Origin: Ahniella affigens
GTDB taxonomy: Bacteria > Pseudomonadota > Gammaproteobacteria > Xanthomonadales > Ahniellaceae
NCBI RefSeq assembly: GCF_003015185.1
Contig: NZ_CP027860.1
Location: 3,100,001 to 3,164,000 of the forward strand
Length of the DNA: 64,000 bases
Direction: 5' to 3'
The first letter of the stretch is position 1. Each line of letters begins with the position of its first letter. The position numbers and the translations under genes were made by a program. Under the pieces are notes generated by a model. That model ran no database searches. It was not told where the DNA came from and saw only the letters and a program-made list of their open reading frames with translations. Positions 53,359-63,226 of the stretch are shown here, one piece after another.

Positions 53359-54209
53359 CAGAATTCCTCGATCCGCACGCGTTGTGTGAACAACGGACCG
53401 GCTGCGCGCACCAAGCCAGGACTGTCGACGACGCGCCCAAATATGGCCGTCCTGATCATTGCCAGCGATGGTTCCGTCCATGTCGTCGCATTGAAGGCGG
53501 GGCGCGGAATAGCCAGGACTTCAGTCGAACGGCCAGAGTACGCCAACGCTTCGAACGTGCTTACATCCGCGTCATACAAGCCGAGCACGTTGGTGCGCAC
53601 TGCATTCTCAGCTTCCAGCGATGAAACCTCTATCCAACGCCGTCGCGACCGCTCCAACATCCGCGCTTGCCCAAGCGAACCGAGTTCAATCAGCGAATCA
53701 TCGGAAACACCCATCGGCGGAACTGGCGCGTCGATCTGTAGCGCAGCGCTTGCCCAAAGGCGCCAGCAGACAAACGGCTCCGGCAGCGTCGTGTTTGTAT
53801 CCGGACCCAGCCAATCAAACTGAATATAACCGGCCATGACAGGCGATGGCAGAATGTAAATCCAGTGCGACGGCCAGGCTGCCGCTTCGTTGATGCAATC
53901 AGCGATCCCCGTCGCAACTACTGACGATCCCGCATTGCTCGTGCGCAATGTAAATTTGATTTTGTATTCAAGCGGCAGATTGTGCCCGATGACCGCAAGC
54001 ACTTGCACCGGCACTTGCCCAACGCCAACGTCCAGCGAATACCCGGACGTCCCGCCAGAGACACGCGTAGAAGAAAAAGGGATGCCGGCATATGGTTGCC
54101 GCAGTTCGTCGAGTCCACAGATAGCCGCGCCAGCCGCAGTCCCAAAGTGAGTGCCAACGTCTGTCGGATCATCCAAATATGCCAACCAGTTGCGCAATGC
54201 CAACAACAT
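53358..54209 (-). CDS. Phage tail protein of unknown function, paralogue A
   Basis: 283 residues from ATG 54209, which overlaps the preceding gene by one base; a GTG at 54218 in the same frame is less likely. N-terminal NWLAYLDDPTDVG leads a beta-rich protein. The middle SSTRVSGGTSGYSLDVGVGQVPVQVLAVIGHNLP strand pattern and the C-terminal similarity to paralogue B suggest both came from a duplication. Unrecognised family; probably tail tip or distal tail. Confidence 0.7.
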   Translation of the reverse strand: MLLALRNWLAYLDDPTDVGTHFGTAAGAAICGLDELRQPYAGIPFSSTRVSGGTSGYSLDVGVGQVPVQVLAVIGHNLPLEYKIKFTLRTSNAGSSVVATGIADCINEAAAWPSHWIYILPSPVMAGYIQFDWLGPDTNTTLPEPFVCWRLWASAALQIDAPVPPMGVSDDSLIELGSLGQARMLERSRRRWIEVSSLEAENAVRTNVLGLYDADVSTFEALAYSGRSTEVLAIPRPAFNATTWTEPSLAMIRTAIFGRVVDSPGLVRAAGPLFTQRVRIEEF

Positions 54210-56671
54210 CAGCCCCACCCCTCGATCGTGACGCGTTGGGAAAAGAAAGACTGCTCGATGCCTACCGCCAGCAACGACTTGCCGGAAGCTAGATCGAGCC
54301 GTGGCGCAGTCACGCGCAACGTGTTACCAGGACGCAATGTAAGCGCCGCGCTGACATCAAGCATTGCCGGAATCGAATAGAACGCGCGCTGCTCAGCATA
54401 GAGTGTGGCCACGCGATTAACTTCCGCCGCCGCGTCCGCGCCAGACTGCAACAGTGTTTCAACGATTGTGGCCTTGTCTGCGTGCTTATAGTACGGATGC
54501 ACCACGCCAACCGCCCGACGAATCTCCTGGAACTTCGCTTTCAGCTTCTCGCGTACATCGGGCTGCACGGCCGTCACGAAATCAGAATCCGAAAACTGTG
54601 ACCAGGTTCGGGCCGCGCCCATCATCGTCGACAACGCCGGAGCGTCGTCAGGCTTGACGCGAATCTCATCATAAAGCCCGCGCTCGGTCAGCGAGAGATG
54701 CGGCGTCGTCGCCGGCGCCTCTAGGCGTCCGGCCGTAATCTGGCCCAAACGGTCAACCGAAATCCACCCGGTGTAACCGGTCATTGTCATGCGCAGCACA
54801 TCACGAATCGTCGTCGCGTCGCGAGTATGGTAGGCGCTTGCGTAATGCGCCTTTGCGTCGAGAGCGGACACCGACGCCGAATCGATATCCCCAACGTCGA
54901 GCTCGCCACGTGTCACAACAAGATGCTCGATCCACTGCGGCAGGTATTGAACTGGCTGCACGGGGTAAACATCGACGCTATTGATCGAGACGTTGCTATT
55001 GCTGGCAGAGTTGACATGAAGCACAAGCGCCGTTTCGCTTGCGCCTGGCGTGATCGTGATGCGGTGCGTCCCAGCAGCCGAAATAGCGCCATGCTCCGTG
55101 CCCAACGTGTTTGCAGCCGTCGCACTGGAAACCCTCAGCGTTCCGGATACATAGGCACTAACGACGACATCGCAGAAGTAAGTCTGGCCAGGTGTCAACA
55201 CGCCAGCCTTCCCGAGCAGCACGGTGCCGCCGCCGCCCGTGTTCCGGAGCTGTGCAGAACCTGCCGGCGACTCATGCACACCAACAATTGCCGATGTTTC
55301 GCCCGTTACAGTCCAGCCGCTAGGATTTGTCGACCAGGTCGCCGCAACCCACGATGTGAAGTCGCCATCGGCGCCGATCACTTCCGCGCCCAGGATGCTC
55401 TCGCCGATCGCCGTCGCAGTGACCTTTCCCGCTGGCACGTTTGTCAGCGCAAAGCCATTGCCGTATCGCGTGAAGTCGATCTGCTGCGTAAACGGGTCGG
55501 CCTGGTCGAACACGTCAACGATGACGTGATCGGGGTCGTCGTGCAGGTCATATCGTCGATTGACCGAATCAGTCTGTGGTGGGTCGATGTGCATACACCG
55601 CCCAAGCGTGACCGGCTTTGGTCGCTCTCTGAGCAGCACGTTAGGTGTTGCCGAATCATAGACGCTCGACTGCAACGGCCGATCCAACTGCGCGAGCACA
55701 TCGGCCATGACAAGGCTAACGGTGTCAGCCCCGAAGTCGACACGTTCCGCGATGCCTTGCGCCCAGATTGCGCAAGCACTGGGGTCAATCCGGCACTGCT
55801 TGGCAGTGCCATACCTGAGCGTTACCAATGCGTTCCGGAACTCCAGTCCGCGCCATGAGTCCAGGCCGCGATCGCGATTCGCGAAAACCAGATCGCCGAT
55901 CAGCGTTGCTGATGCGTCACCACCCCATGGCCAGCACGATACGCGCCTGGTGAGCTTAGGGTCGGCGTTGCGCATCAAACGCGCCAGATAGAGCGTATTG
56001 GCTGGAGTCGCTGTTGGCAGCGTGATCACGGTTTCGCTCGCCAAGTATTTCGTTGCCGGTGTCGATGCGGACACGGCCCAAACACCAGAAGACGCACCAT
56101 CTGGCACAGCGTAAACGAAAGCAGTCGCGCCGAAGTTCGCAGTGATCGCGTGGCCGCTTACAGTGAACTGCGCGCACGGATACCAACTGCCGCTCAGGCC
56201 CGTTGCGACGATCACCCAAGCACCACCAGCGATCGCGACACGATACGTGCCGGCGTCCAAGTCAAGATGGTGACGCACGACGTTGCCTGTCGCCACTGTG
56301 CCGGCGTCACCAGTCACAGCACCTTTGTATCGCACCTGGCCATCCTGGCCAGGTCCCGCAGCAGAGTTGCCCGCGCCATCCGTGCCGAGTTGTGTCGACC
56401 CGATGGCAAATCCCGTTCGCGCGATGCCAGCAGCGAGCACATAGCCTGTGCCAGAAGCGAACGCAAGCGCTGTTTCCCAATACCATTGTCCGCTACTCAA
56501 CACTTGCACCGAGCGCACGCCGTTGTAGTTTGCGGTCGCAGTTGCAGACGCGATCAAATTCGAACCAGACAACGCACAGCCGGCAGTCTTGTCAGATGCG
56601 TTCCAAGTCGTATAGACCCGCGCACCAGGTTGCATCGCATCGATTTGAATGAGCAGGACGCGGGATGTCAT
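54209..56671 (-). CDS. Phage tail tip protein with SPRY-like and carbohydrate-binding-like domains
   Basis: 820 residues. The first 200 residues (GVRSVQVLSSGQWYWETALAFASG, GTYRVAIAGGAWVIVA, ITANFGATAF) resemble a SPRY/concanavalin beta sandwich. Residues about 430-590 form another beta sandwich (WTVTGETSAIVGVHESPAGSAQL, GQTYFCDVVVSAYVSGTL) like family-4/9 carbohydrate-binding modules. The rest is unknown phage-type sequence with VGDIDSASVSALDA and RDVLRMTMTGYTGWIS. Likely host binding at the tail tip; this is inferred. It starts at the tape measure stop (one-base overlap). Confidence 0.7.
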   Translation of the reverse strand: MTSRVLLIQIDAMQPGARVYTTWNASDKTAGCALSGSNLIASATATANYNGVRSVQVLSSGQWYWETALAFASGTGYVLAAGIARTGFAIGSTQLGTDGAGNSAAGPGQDGQVRYKGAVTGDAGTVATGNVVRHHLDLDAGTYRVAIAGGAWVIVATGLSGSWYPCAQFTVSGHAITANFGATAFVYAVPDGASSGVWAVSASTPATKYLASETVITLPTATPANTLYLARLMRNADPKLTRRVSCWPWGGDASATLIGDLVFANRDRGLDSWRGLEFRNALVTLRYGTAKQCRIDPSACAIWAQGIAERVDFGADTVSLVMADVLAQLDRPLQSSVYDSATPNVLLRERPKPVTLGRCMHIDPPQTDSVNRRYDLHDDPDHVIVDVFDQADPFTQQIDFTRYGNGFALTNVPAGKVTATAIGESILGAEVIGADGDFTSWVAATWSTNPSGWTVTGETSAIVGVHESPAGSAQLRNTGGGGTVLLGKAGVLTPGQTYFCDVVVSAYVSGTLRVSSATAANTLGTEHGAISAAGTHRITITPGASETALVLHVNSASNSNVSINSVDVYPVQPVQYLPQWIEHLVVTRGELDVGDIDSASVSALDAKAHYASAYHTRDATTIRDVLRMTMTGYTGWISVDRLGQITAGRLEAPATTPHLSLTERGLYDEIRVKPDDAPALSTMMGAARTWSQFSDSDFVTAVQPDVREKLKAKFQEIRRAVGVVHPYYKHADKATIVETLLQSGADAAAEVNRVATLYAEQRAFYSIPAMLDVSAALTLRPGNTLRVTAPRLDLASGKSLLAVGIEQSFFSQRVTIEGWG

Positions 56672-59600
56672 CAGAAGCCCCCACTAACGCGTGAATATCC
56701 GCCAGCCTTGACCGAACTCGAAACAACCTGCGCTGCATCGGCCGTAGCATCAACAATGGCGCGGCCCGAGCGGTCGACAGTGTCGGAAAGCCGGTCGCCG
56801 TTCTCGGCAACGATTCGACGCAACTCGATGACCTCAGCTTGCAGAGCAGTCAGCAAGTCAATGACCTTCGCGCTTTGGTCGCCGGCAAGGCCACCAAGCG
56901 CCGATTTGCCAGCGCTTGCGGTCGTGGGCGCCTCTGCCTGCAGGGTCGCGAGGATCGCGCGCAGCAAGTCGTTTGCGGTCGCTGTATTGGCATCAACGTT
57001 TTCGAGTAGCACCAGGTCCGACAACAGCTCGCGCGTCTCGGGGTCGACCGACTCAAGATATGGCGCCAACTGCAACCGGAACTGCTCGGGCAGTGTGTTG
57101 GTCAGCTGATTGAGCCGCTCCAGCTGCTCGGCTGCTTCCGCCTGCGTCGCAGCGTTAATAAACGCTTCCCACGTCGGCCGAATCTCTTCCGCGATCCCAG
57201 CAGGAATCGACGCGAGCCGTTCTTCGAACGAATCGTTCAGCAAACTGTTTTGGTCGGCCAACTGGCCCAAGTTCAGGCCCAGTCGGCCAGCTAGTTCGGC
57301 GAGCTCAACGTTCAGCGTGTTTGCAATGTTTGCAAGCTGCCCGACTTGCTCGACGGTTCGCGCCTCTGCCGTCGCGCCCAAGTCGCCGACGAATTGCGCC
57401 AGGTTCACGCCCAGCCGATCAGCAACGGCGAGCCACGACTGCCGCTCAACCTGTGCCAACTGACTGATCTGCGATGCCAGTTCATTCGCAAGCTGCAGCC
57501 GTCGCTGCGCGTCCGCTTGTGCGTCCAACGCATCGCGCTGAGCATAGAGCGCCAGCAGCTGCGCGCTTGGGACCAGCTCGACCTGCGTTTGCTGCTGGCC
57601 TGCCGAGTACGGGTTCTGAATCGCATCAATGCGGTTGTAAAGCGCCTCGGACAGACTATTGAAGTCTTGCCCTGATGCTTCACGGCCGCGCACCAAGTTC
57701 AGATAGATGTCCGCCAAGCCGGACAAGCTATTCAACGCCTCGATGTTGCCGCCCTGAGCTGCCGCGATCGCAACGTTTAGCTGCCGTTCTACCTCAGCCA
57801 GTTGCTGCTCAGGGTTCAGGAACGAATTCGGGCCAAACTTCCAACTTTGCAGGCTCTGCTTGACGCTCGCGAGCCCTTGCTCGAATTGCTCAAACAGATT
57901 AACGACGTTCTCAGTCAAGCCACCGACTGCGCCGCCGCCCTCCGCCTCCAAGCGCGCGATCTCGGCCTCGATCGCCGTGCGACCTGTATAGCCGAGTTGC
58001 TCAATCAGCGACCGCGCGGACTGCTCAAGCTCTTGGATCGCTTGCTGGACCTGGCGCGCTGCCCACCGATGAATCAGCGCGAGCTCTTGCTCGGAAGCGC
58101 CAGCCCTGCCGGCCGCGCGCGCCAGTTCGTTGGCTTGGCCAATCGCCTGCGCATATTGGCTGCGGATTTCGATCAGCCGCGCATCAAGTGCATTCGCAGG
58201 ACCAGCCTCGCCAAGTTGCGCGGCAATGTTCAATAGGAACGCGCTGTAATTGCGCTCGGCATTCGCGACCTGATCGCGCGCTGCAGCAAGCTGCAGCAGC
58301 GCTTGCCCGAATTCGAGCCATTGCACAACCTGGCCAGGTTGCAGCGTCGGCAGTGCCGCTTCAAATCGCGCCCGGAAATCGTTCGCCGAAATAGCGGCAT
58401 CGAGCCCGAGCGTTGCCGCCCGTGCCGATACATCCGCTTGAATCTGCGCAACGGAATTGATCGCGCGCTCGCCCTGCGAATAGAACCCGTCGAAAAAGCT
58501 CTGCCAAAGCGCTTGCGCGCGGTCGAGCCCGCCAGCCGCGTCGACGATGCTCTGCGCGAAGCGAACCACGTCCTCGCGCGTGCGATCCAGCGTCACACCA
58601 GAAAGCCGCAGCGCTTCATCCAGCAGGCTCGCGCTGCGATATACCCGGACATAGGTTTCTGACAGTGATTCTTCACCGCGCTGCAGATCCTCAATCAGAT
58701 CTGTCAGCTGCGTCAGTGTCCCGCCCTGGCCGAGCAGCGCGCGCCCCTTGACCACGTCCTCCTGCGCTTGCAGAAGAAACTGAGCGCCTTCCATCAACAT
58801 TTCAGCGTCGCTTCTCCATCGCTCTGCAATGCGATGCACTTCATTTGTCAGCGCCGCGGCCGCACCAACAGCGCCGCTGTTGGCGCCCGGACCCAACCCT
58901 TCGCCGCCATCGCGGATCGTAAAGCGCCCGACCTGTCGATCGAATGCCGCGCGGATGTCATCAGGATTGGCACCACCAACAAGCAAGTCGCTGACTTGCT
59001 CCGGTGTCAGCACGGGTGGCGCGCTAGATACAGCGTCACCCACTGAACGCGCGACAACGTCAATGATGGCCTCAGCCGCAATACGTGTTCCGGCCAGCTC
59101 CGCAGACGTCTCTTTGATGCGCTCACCGAGCACTGTGACCCAGTATTCAGTCGACTTGACTCGCCCCTTTTTGTCGAACTTTTGGATTGTTTCCAGACTT
59201 GCTTGAATCACTGGCGGAACTTCGATCTCCACTCGCCGAGCCGCATCGATCATCACATCCTGTACCGATGTGAAGAGCCCCCGCGCCGCTGCAATCATTT
59301 CTGGCGTTGCAGGTTTTGGCTGGTTGTCACGCCGCAGTCCACCAAAGAAAGCTGCCTGTCTCTCACGTTGTAACGTTAGCGCCGCGCTTGAACCATCTGG
59401 ACCAATATTGAGTGCTGTGGTCGCGCCTTTAGTCTGCCATTTCGTACCGAACAACTTCCCACCTGAAACAGCGTCAATGATGGCCAACGCGGCAACGATC
59501 CAGCCAACGATCGGAATCGCGGCAGCTGCACCAGCCGCACCACTGACCGCACCACCGGCTGCCGCACCAATACCAGCGCCCGTGGCTGCACCCGCTGCAC

Positions 59601-62496
59601 CACCGAGCAACGCGCCATAACCAACAGTTCCGAGCGCATACCCCGCATAGCCATAGCTGGCCACGCGGGCTGCCGATGCGGCCCCATTGTTGCCAGGGTT
59701 TTGCAATCCATATGCCACGCCGGCAATGGGGCCGAGAACGGGCAGCGCAGGCCCAATCGTTGACGCGAAACCAGACAGCGCGCCACCACTACCGCCCAAG
59801 CCGAGAAGTTGCGCCAGGCCACCCGTGTTCGATCCCGAGACAGACGCGCCGCCCGAGTTCCCAAACACCAGGTTGCCCAGGTTCGCCAGTAAGCCACCTT
59901 GGCTCGACCCGGTCGAGCCGGAGACGAAACTCGCGAACGCATTGGTCAGCGCGCGCTGAGCCAGCAGCGCGAACACCTGCGCGACCCATTGTTTAAGCGC
60001 GTTTAGTGCCTGGTTCAAAAAGTCTTTGAAGCCACGGAAACCGCGACTCACCCAGTCACCGAATGCCTGCGCCACTGAATTGATGGCACTCGACCACGCT
60101 TGCTGGAACTGCTTCGCGTATTCCTGCTGCTTTTGGATCGCTTCGCCGCGTCGATAGAGCGCCGATGTCGTCTGCTCGATCTGCGATCGTTCTTCAGGGC
60201 TCAGGTTTCGATTGAACCGCTCCAGCGACAGTTCTTCGGCCTGGCGTAGTGCCTGCCGGATCTCGCGCTGCTCATTCGAAAGCCGCAGCGCCTCGACTTC
60301 ATCACGCAAGCCGGCCGTGACTTCGTTGGCAATCGTTGGCTTGCGTGCTTCTGCCGCCAGCTTCCGCTCGATCTCTTGTGTGACCTGCGCATAGGCAGCG
60401 GCTTCAGCAGCGAGCGCCCGCGTGACGCCCGCCTGGATCGTCGCTTCATCACGCTTGGCCGTGCCCATCTTGCGCGATGCTTCAATAGCCTTCGCGCCCT
60501 CGCTCGCAATCTCTCGAATCCGCTTGATGTGATCGGCTTCGGCGCGCGCCAATGGACCAGCCACTTCGGCCTCTGCGGCCTCCGCCTTCTGTGTCAGTTC
60601 CTGCAGAGCTGACCCGTATTGATTGGCTGCCGCTGCGGCACGGCGTGCCTCGGCCGCCGCTTTCGAGTCATTGCCCGCGAGCCGCTCCAATTCTTCGCGC
60701 AATGCCTTTGTGCGCGCTTCCAGCTCTGCCTTTGACGCTGCGTTGGCGTCAGTCGCTGCCGTGTCTTGGTTGGCTTGCTGATTCAGGCGCTCGAATGCGT
60801 CGGTCACATCCAGAACAGACTGGTCCCAGCTCGCGCGAACCGCGTCGATCTGCGTCGTGATTTGATCGCGGCCGGACCTGATTATGGCCAGCGCGCGCTT
60901 GTCCGCGTTGACGATCGCCTCAGCAGCACCCACGAAGTTGAACGCCAGCAGGTTCTTCTGATATTCGCGAATGCCCTCGATCGAGCTCTTGAATAGCGCC
61001 GCTATGGTCCCCGTCACGATGAACGAGACCTCGGCCATTCCGGCGACGGTCGCAGTCAGCCCTTCAATAGTGTTCTTGGCTGCAGTCGCGCCAATAACAA
61101 TGATCTTTAGACCAGAAGCCAAAACGTCTGCACTCTCGCCGCTCTTGTTCGCTGCGGCAGCCTCCTGCAGCAACGTATCGGCGACGCCCTTCACGACGGC
61201 AGCAAGCGCAGACGACTCGCCGCTAGTGTTCATGAGTGCGTTAACGTACTCACCCCAAGCGTTCGACGCTTGCTGAGTCGCGGCACCTACCGTCGCGGGA
61301 AACGTCGACAGCTCAGATTTGAGTTTATCGGACTGCAACAGAATCGCTTCAGCAATGATGCCCGAAGTCAGTTTCTGTTGCTCCGCGAGTTTTCGCAGCT
61401 CGCCGACACCAATACCCAGACTGTCGCTCAGCGCTTTGACCAGGCGCGGCGAGTTTTCCATCACACTGCGGAACTCATCGCCACTCAGCACACCAGATGC
61501 AAAGGCTTGGGCCAGCTGCATGACGCCGGCAGCAGCGCTTTCAGACGATCCGCCGCTCAGGCGCGTTGCGGCCGTGATGGCCTCTGTCAGCTGGAGCTGA
61601 CGCGCTTGCTCCAGCCCGAGCGACTTCGTCGACTGCGCGATGCGCGTGTAGAGTTGAGCCACTGATTCGAACGCGGTCGATGCACGTTGTGCAATCGCGA
61701 ACGTCGCCTGCCGTGCCGCTTGATATTCCTGCTCAGACTCAGTGGCCAGCCGCAATCGGGCTTCAATCGACGCGATCGCGTCAGACACTTGAATCAAGTC
61801 GCGCAGCACAGCGCGCGCACCGGCCAAGCTTGCCCACAGTCCGGCCAGGTTCTGAATGCCGTTCAACGCACCCTGAAGCTTGCGAACTTGCGCTTCGACG
61901 GCACCGATGTCAGCAGCAGCAGCGCGAATGCGACTGCCGGACGAACCAAGGCGACCCAGGTCGGCATCGATTCCACGCGTCGCCGTCGAGACACTGCCGG
62001 CCGCACGAAGCATCTCGCGCAGTCCCGTTGCACCTGCGCGGCCTGCTGCAGCGGCCGAGTTGCCAGCTTCCACCGAGTCTTGGCGCAGCCCTTGCATCGC
62101 GATCGACGCTGACCGCGCGGATACCTCGACGCGTTCGAACGCTGCTGCGGCGCGATCACCCGCGCTGGCCAGGGAGTGCGTCGCCGCGCGCGTATCGCGC
62201 ACGTGCTTGGCAGCGGTCGCCGCATTAGTCGCAATCGAGCTCAGACCCTGAGCCGCACCACCGACCCCCTTCGACGCTTGCGCGCCGATCTGCCCGACAT
62301 CTGTTTGCGCTTGACGCGATGCGGCCGACACTTTGGCCAGCGCCGCGCCCATCGTACTGAACGCCGTATTCGCCTGGCTCGATGTTTGCGCCGCGGTCTT
62401 GCTGATCTGCTGAGTTTCCGCGCGTGCAGCGCGAGCGGCACTAGCGAGGCTAGTGCCGTCTCCTTTCAGATGTAGCCGTGCAACCAGTTCCGTCAT
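56671..62496 (-). CDS. Tail tape measure protein
   Basis: 1,941 residues. The first 200 are coiled-coil. Tape-measure domain around 340-385 (RSVMENSPRLVKALSDSLG, LRKLAEQQKLTSGIIAEA) is diagnostic. A Gly/Ala-rich membrane-like stretch lies at about 850-1025 (GGAAGAATGAGIGAAAGGA), followed by long helical repeats. Tail length scales with its length. The start is one base after the frameshifted chaperone stop. Confidence 0.93.
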   Translation of the reverse strand: MTELVARLHLKGDGTSLASAARAARAETQQISKTAAQTSSQANTAFSTMGAALAKVSAASRQAQTDVGQIGAQASKGVGGAAQGLSSIATNAATAAKHVRDTRAATHSLASAGDRAAAAFERVEVSARSASIAMQGLRQDSVEAGNSAAAAGRAGATGLREMLRAAGSVSTATRGIDADLGRLGSSGSRIRAAAADIGAVEAQVRKLQGALNGIQNLAGLWASLAGARAVLRDLIQVSDAIASIEARLRLATESEQEYQAARQATFAIAQRASTAFESVAQLYTRIAQSTKSLGLEQARQLQLTEAITAATRLSGGSSESAAAGVMQLAQAFASGVLSGDEFRSVMENSPRLVKALSDSLGIGVGELRKLAEQQKLTSGIIAEAILLQSDKLKSELSTFPATVGAATQQASNAWGEYVNALMNTSGESSALAAVVKGVADTLLQEAAAANKSGESADVLASGLKIIVIGATAAKNTIEGLTATVAGMAEVSFIVTGTIAALFKSSIEGIREYQKNLLAFNFVGAAEAIVNADKRALAIIRSGRDQITTQIDAVRASWDQSVLDVTDAFERLNQQANQDTAATDANAASKAELEARTKALREELERLAGNDSKAAAEARRAAAAANQYGSALQELTQKAEAAEAEVAGPLARAEADHIKRIREIASEGAKAIEASRKMGTAKRDEATIQAGVTRALAAEAAAYAQVTQEIERKLAAEARKPTIANEVTAGLRDEVEALRLSNEQREIRQALRQAEELSLERFNRNLSPEERSQIEQTTSALYRRGEAIQKQQEYAKQFQQAWSSAINSVAQAFGDWVSRGFRGFKDFLNQALNALKQWVAQVFALLAQRALTNAFASFVSGSTGSSQGGLLANLGNLVFGNSGGASVSGSNTGGLAQLLGLGGSGGALSGFASTIGPALPVLGPIAGVAYGLQNPGNNGAASAARVASYGYAGYALGTVGYGALLGGAAGAATGAGIGAAAGGAVSGAAGAAAAIPIVGWIVAALAIIDAVSGGKLFGTKWQTKGATTALNIGPDGSSAALTLQRERQAAFFGGLRRDNQPKPATPEMIAAARGLFTSVQDVMIDAARRVEIEVPPVIQASLETIQKFDKKGRVKSTEYWVTVLGERIKETSAELAGTRIAAEAIIDVVARSVGDAVSSAPPVLTPEQVSDLLVGGANPDDIRAAFDRQVGRFTIRDGGEGLGPGANSGAVGAAAALTNEVHRIAERWRSDAEMLMEGAQFLLQAQEDVVKGRALLGQGGTLTQLTDLIEDLQRGEESLSETYVRVYRSASLLDEALRLSGVTLDRTREDVVRFAQSIVDAAGGLDRAQALWQSFFDGFYSQGERAINSVAQIQADVSARAATLGLDAAISANDFRARFEAALPTLQPGQVVQWLEFGQALLQLAAARDQVANAERNYSAFLLNIAAQLGEAGPANALDARLIEIRSQYAQAIGQANELARAAGRAGASEQELALIHRWAARQVQQAIQELEQSARSLIEQLGYTGRTAIEAEIARLEAEGGGAVGGLTENVVNLFEQFEQGLASVKQSLQSWKFGPNSFLNPEQQLAEVERQLNVAIAAAQGGNIEALNSLSGLADIYLNLVRGREASGQDFNSLSEALYNRIDAIQNPYSAGQQQTQVELVPSAQLLALYAQRDALDAQADAQRRLQLANELASQISQLAQVERQSWLAVADRLGVNLAQFVGDLGATAEARTVEQVGQLANIANTLNVELAELAGRLGLNLGQLADQNSLLNDSFEERLASIPAGIAEEIRPTWEAFINAATQAEAAEQLERLNQLTNTLPEQFRLQLAPYLESVDPETRELLSDLVLLENVDANTATANDLLRAILATLQAEAPTTASAGKSALGGLAGDQSAKVIDLLTALQAEVIELRRIVAENGDRLSDTVDRSGRAIVDATADAAQVVSSSVKAGGYSRVSGGF

Positions 62497-62497
62497 G

Positions 62498-63153
62498 CTA
62501 CCGGCGTCTGGCGTTCAACACATTTAGCGCGGATGCTTCCATCACGCGGACCTGCAGCAGCAGGCGTTCGTTCAGTGTGAGCCCGATCGTCCGCGCCACG
62601 GCTTCGATTTCCGTGGCGGGCACAGGACAATGAAACACTCCCGCGAGCGTTGCCGCGATCGGGAAGCGCAGCCCCTGAAAAACTTGGACCGCTTTCCAGT
62701 TGTGCGCGTATACCTCGATGCAACGGTTATTCCTCTCTCTGATCGCGGCGACGACTTCGTCGGGCAGGTTCGGGTCATTGCGGCGCAGCTCTGCAATTTC
62801 GAGTTCCGCACTAGGTCCAGGTGTCGCGAGTGCTATCGCGACTTCCTGGAGTTTTTTCCGACCGGGTCCTGCTTGACTGCATCAAAATAGTCGGTAACGA
62901 TCGCAGGGCGAACGCAGTCGTGACAGGCTGCAGTCTCGATCGCATCCTCATCGTTTTCGGCGTCGTCAATACCCTCGATTTTGACGACTAACATACGCAC
63001 ATAGTCATCATCATTCATCGTAGGGTCGTGCTTACGCACACCCAGTCTGTAGGTGACTTTAAACTTGTACAGGTCTGGCTTGCCTGAGTCGTTCGGGATC
63101 TGCACTTCGAGCGGCCGTGTGAATGTCGTTACTTTCTTCAACAACTGTGCCAT
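62498..63153 (-). CDS. Tail assembly chaperone, long form by -1 frameshift
   Basis: 218 residues: the first 101 codons (63153-62851) in frame 0, then after slippage at A-AAA-AAC the reading continues in the -1 frame from CTC at 62851 for 117 residues to TAG 62498-62500. The extension has no usable start of its own and reads well (PSAELEIAELRRNDPNLP, CIEVYAHNWKAVQVFQG, TEIEAVARTIGLTLNERL). This is the G/GT pattern of lambda-like tails, placed immediately before the tape measure gene. The long form binds the tape measure protein during tail building. Confidence 0.88.
62833..63153 (-). CDS. Tail assembly chaperone, short form
   Basis: 106 residues in frame 0, ending TAG at 62833-62835, five codons after the slip site. 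AGGAG lies about ten bases before the ATG. A beta-rich core (VQIPNDSGKPDLYKFKVTYRLG) followed by acidic helices (DAENDEDAIETAA). It is made in excess over the long form in related phages. Confidence 0.88.
   Translation of the reverse strand: MAQLLKKVTTFTRPLEVQIPNDSGKPDLYKFKVTYRLGVRKHDPTMNDDDYVRMLVVKIEGIDDAENDEDAIETAACHDCVRPAIVTDYFDAVKQDPVGKNSRKSR
62851..62857 (-). other. -1 programmed ribosomal frameshift slip site
   Basis: The heptamer A-AAA-AAC is in the correct phase (codons GGA AAA AAC) for X-XXY-YYZ slippage. It lies six codons before the zero-frame stop, and the -1 frame beyond it is open for 118 codons up to the tape measure start. Confidence 0.9.
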
Positions 63154-63226
63154 CTGCTTCGGCTCCTGGTTTTAAAAGCTGGCGGGGCACCATGCCCCGC
63201 GCAGCGTGACGACTGGCGGGCACTGA

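Noticed and set aside
62493-62811. Two overlapping minus-strand frames (62493-62723 and 62572-62811) upstream of the tape measure gene
   Set aside because: They are out of phase with the frameshifted chaperone extension, which reads well and ends just before the tape measure gene; the two frames look like shadows.
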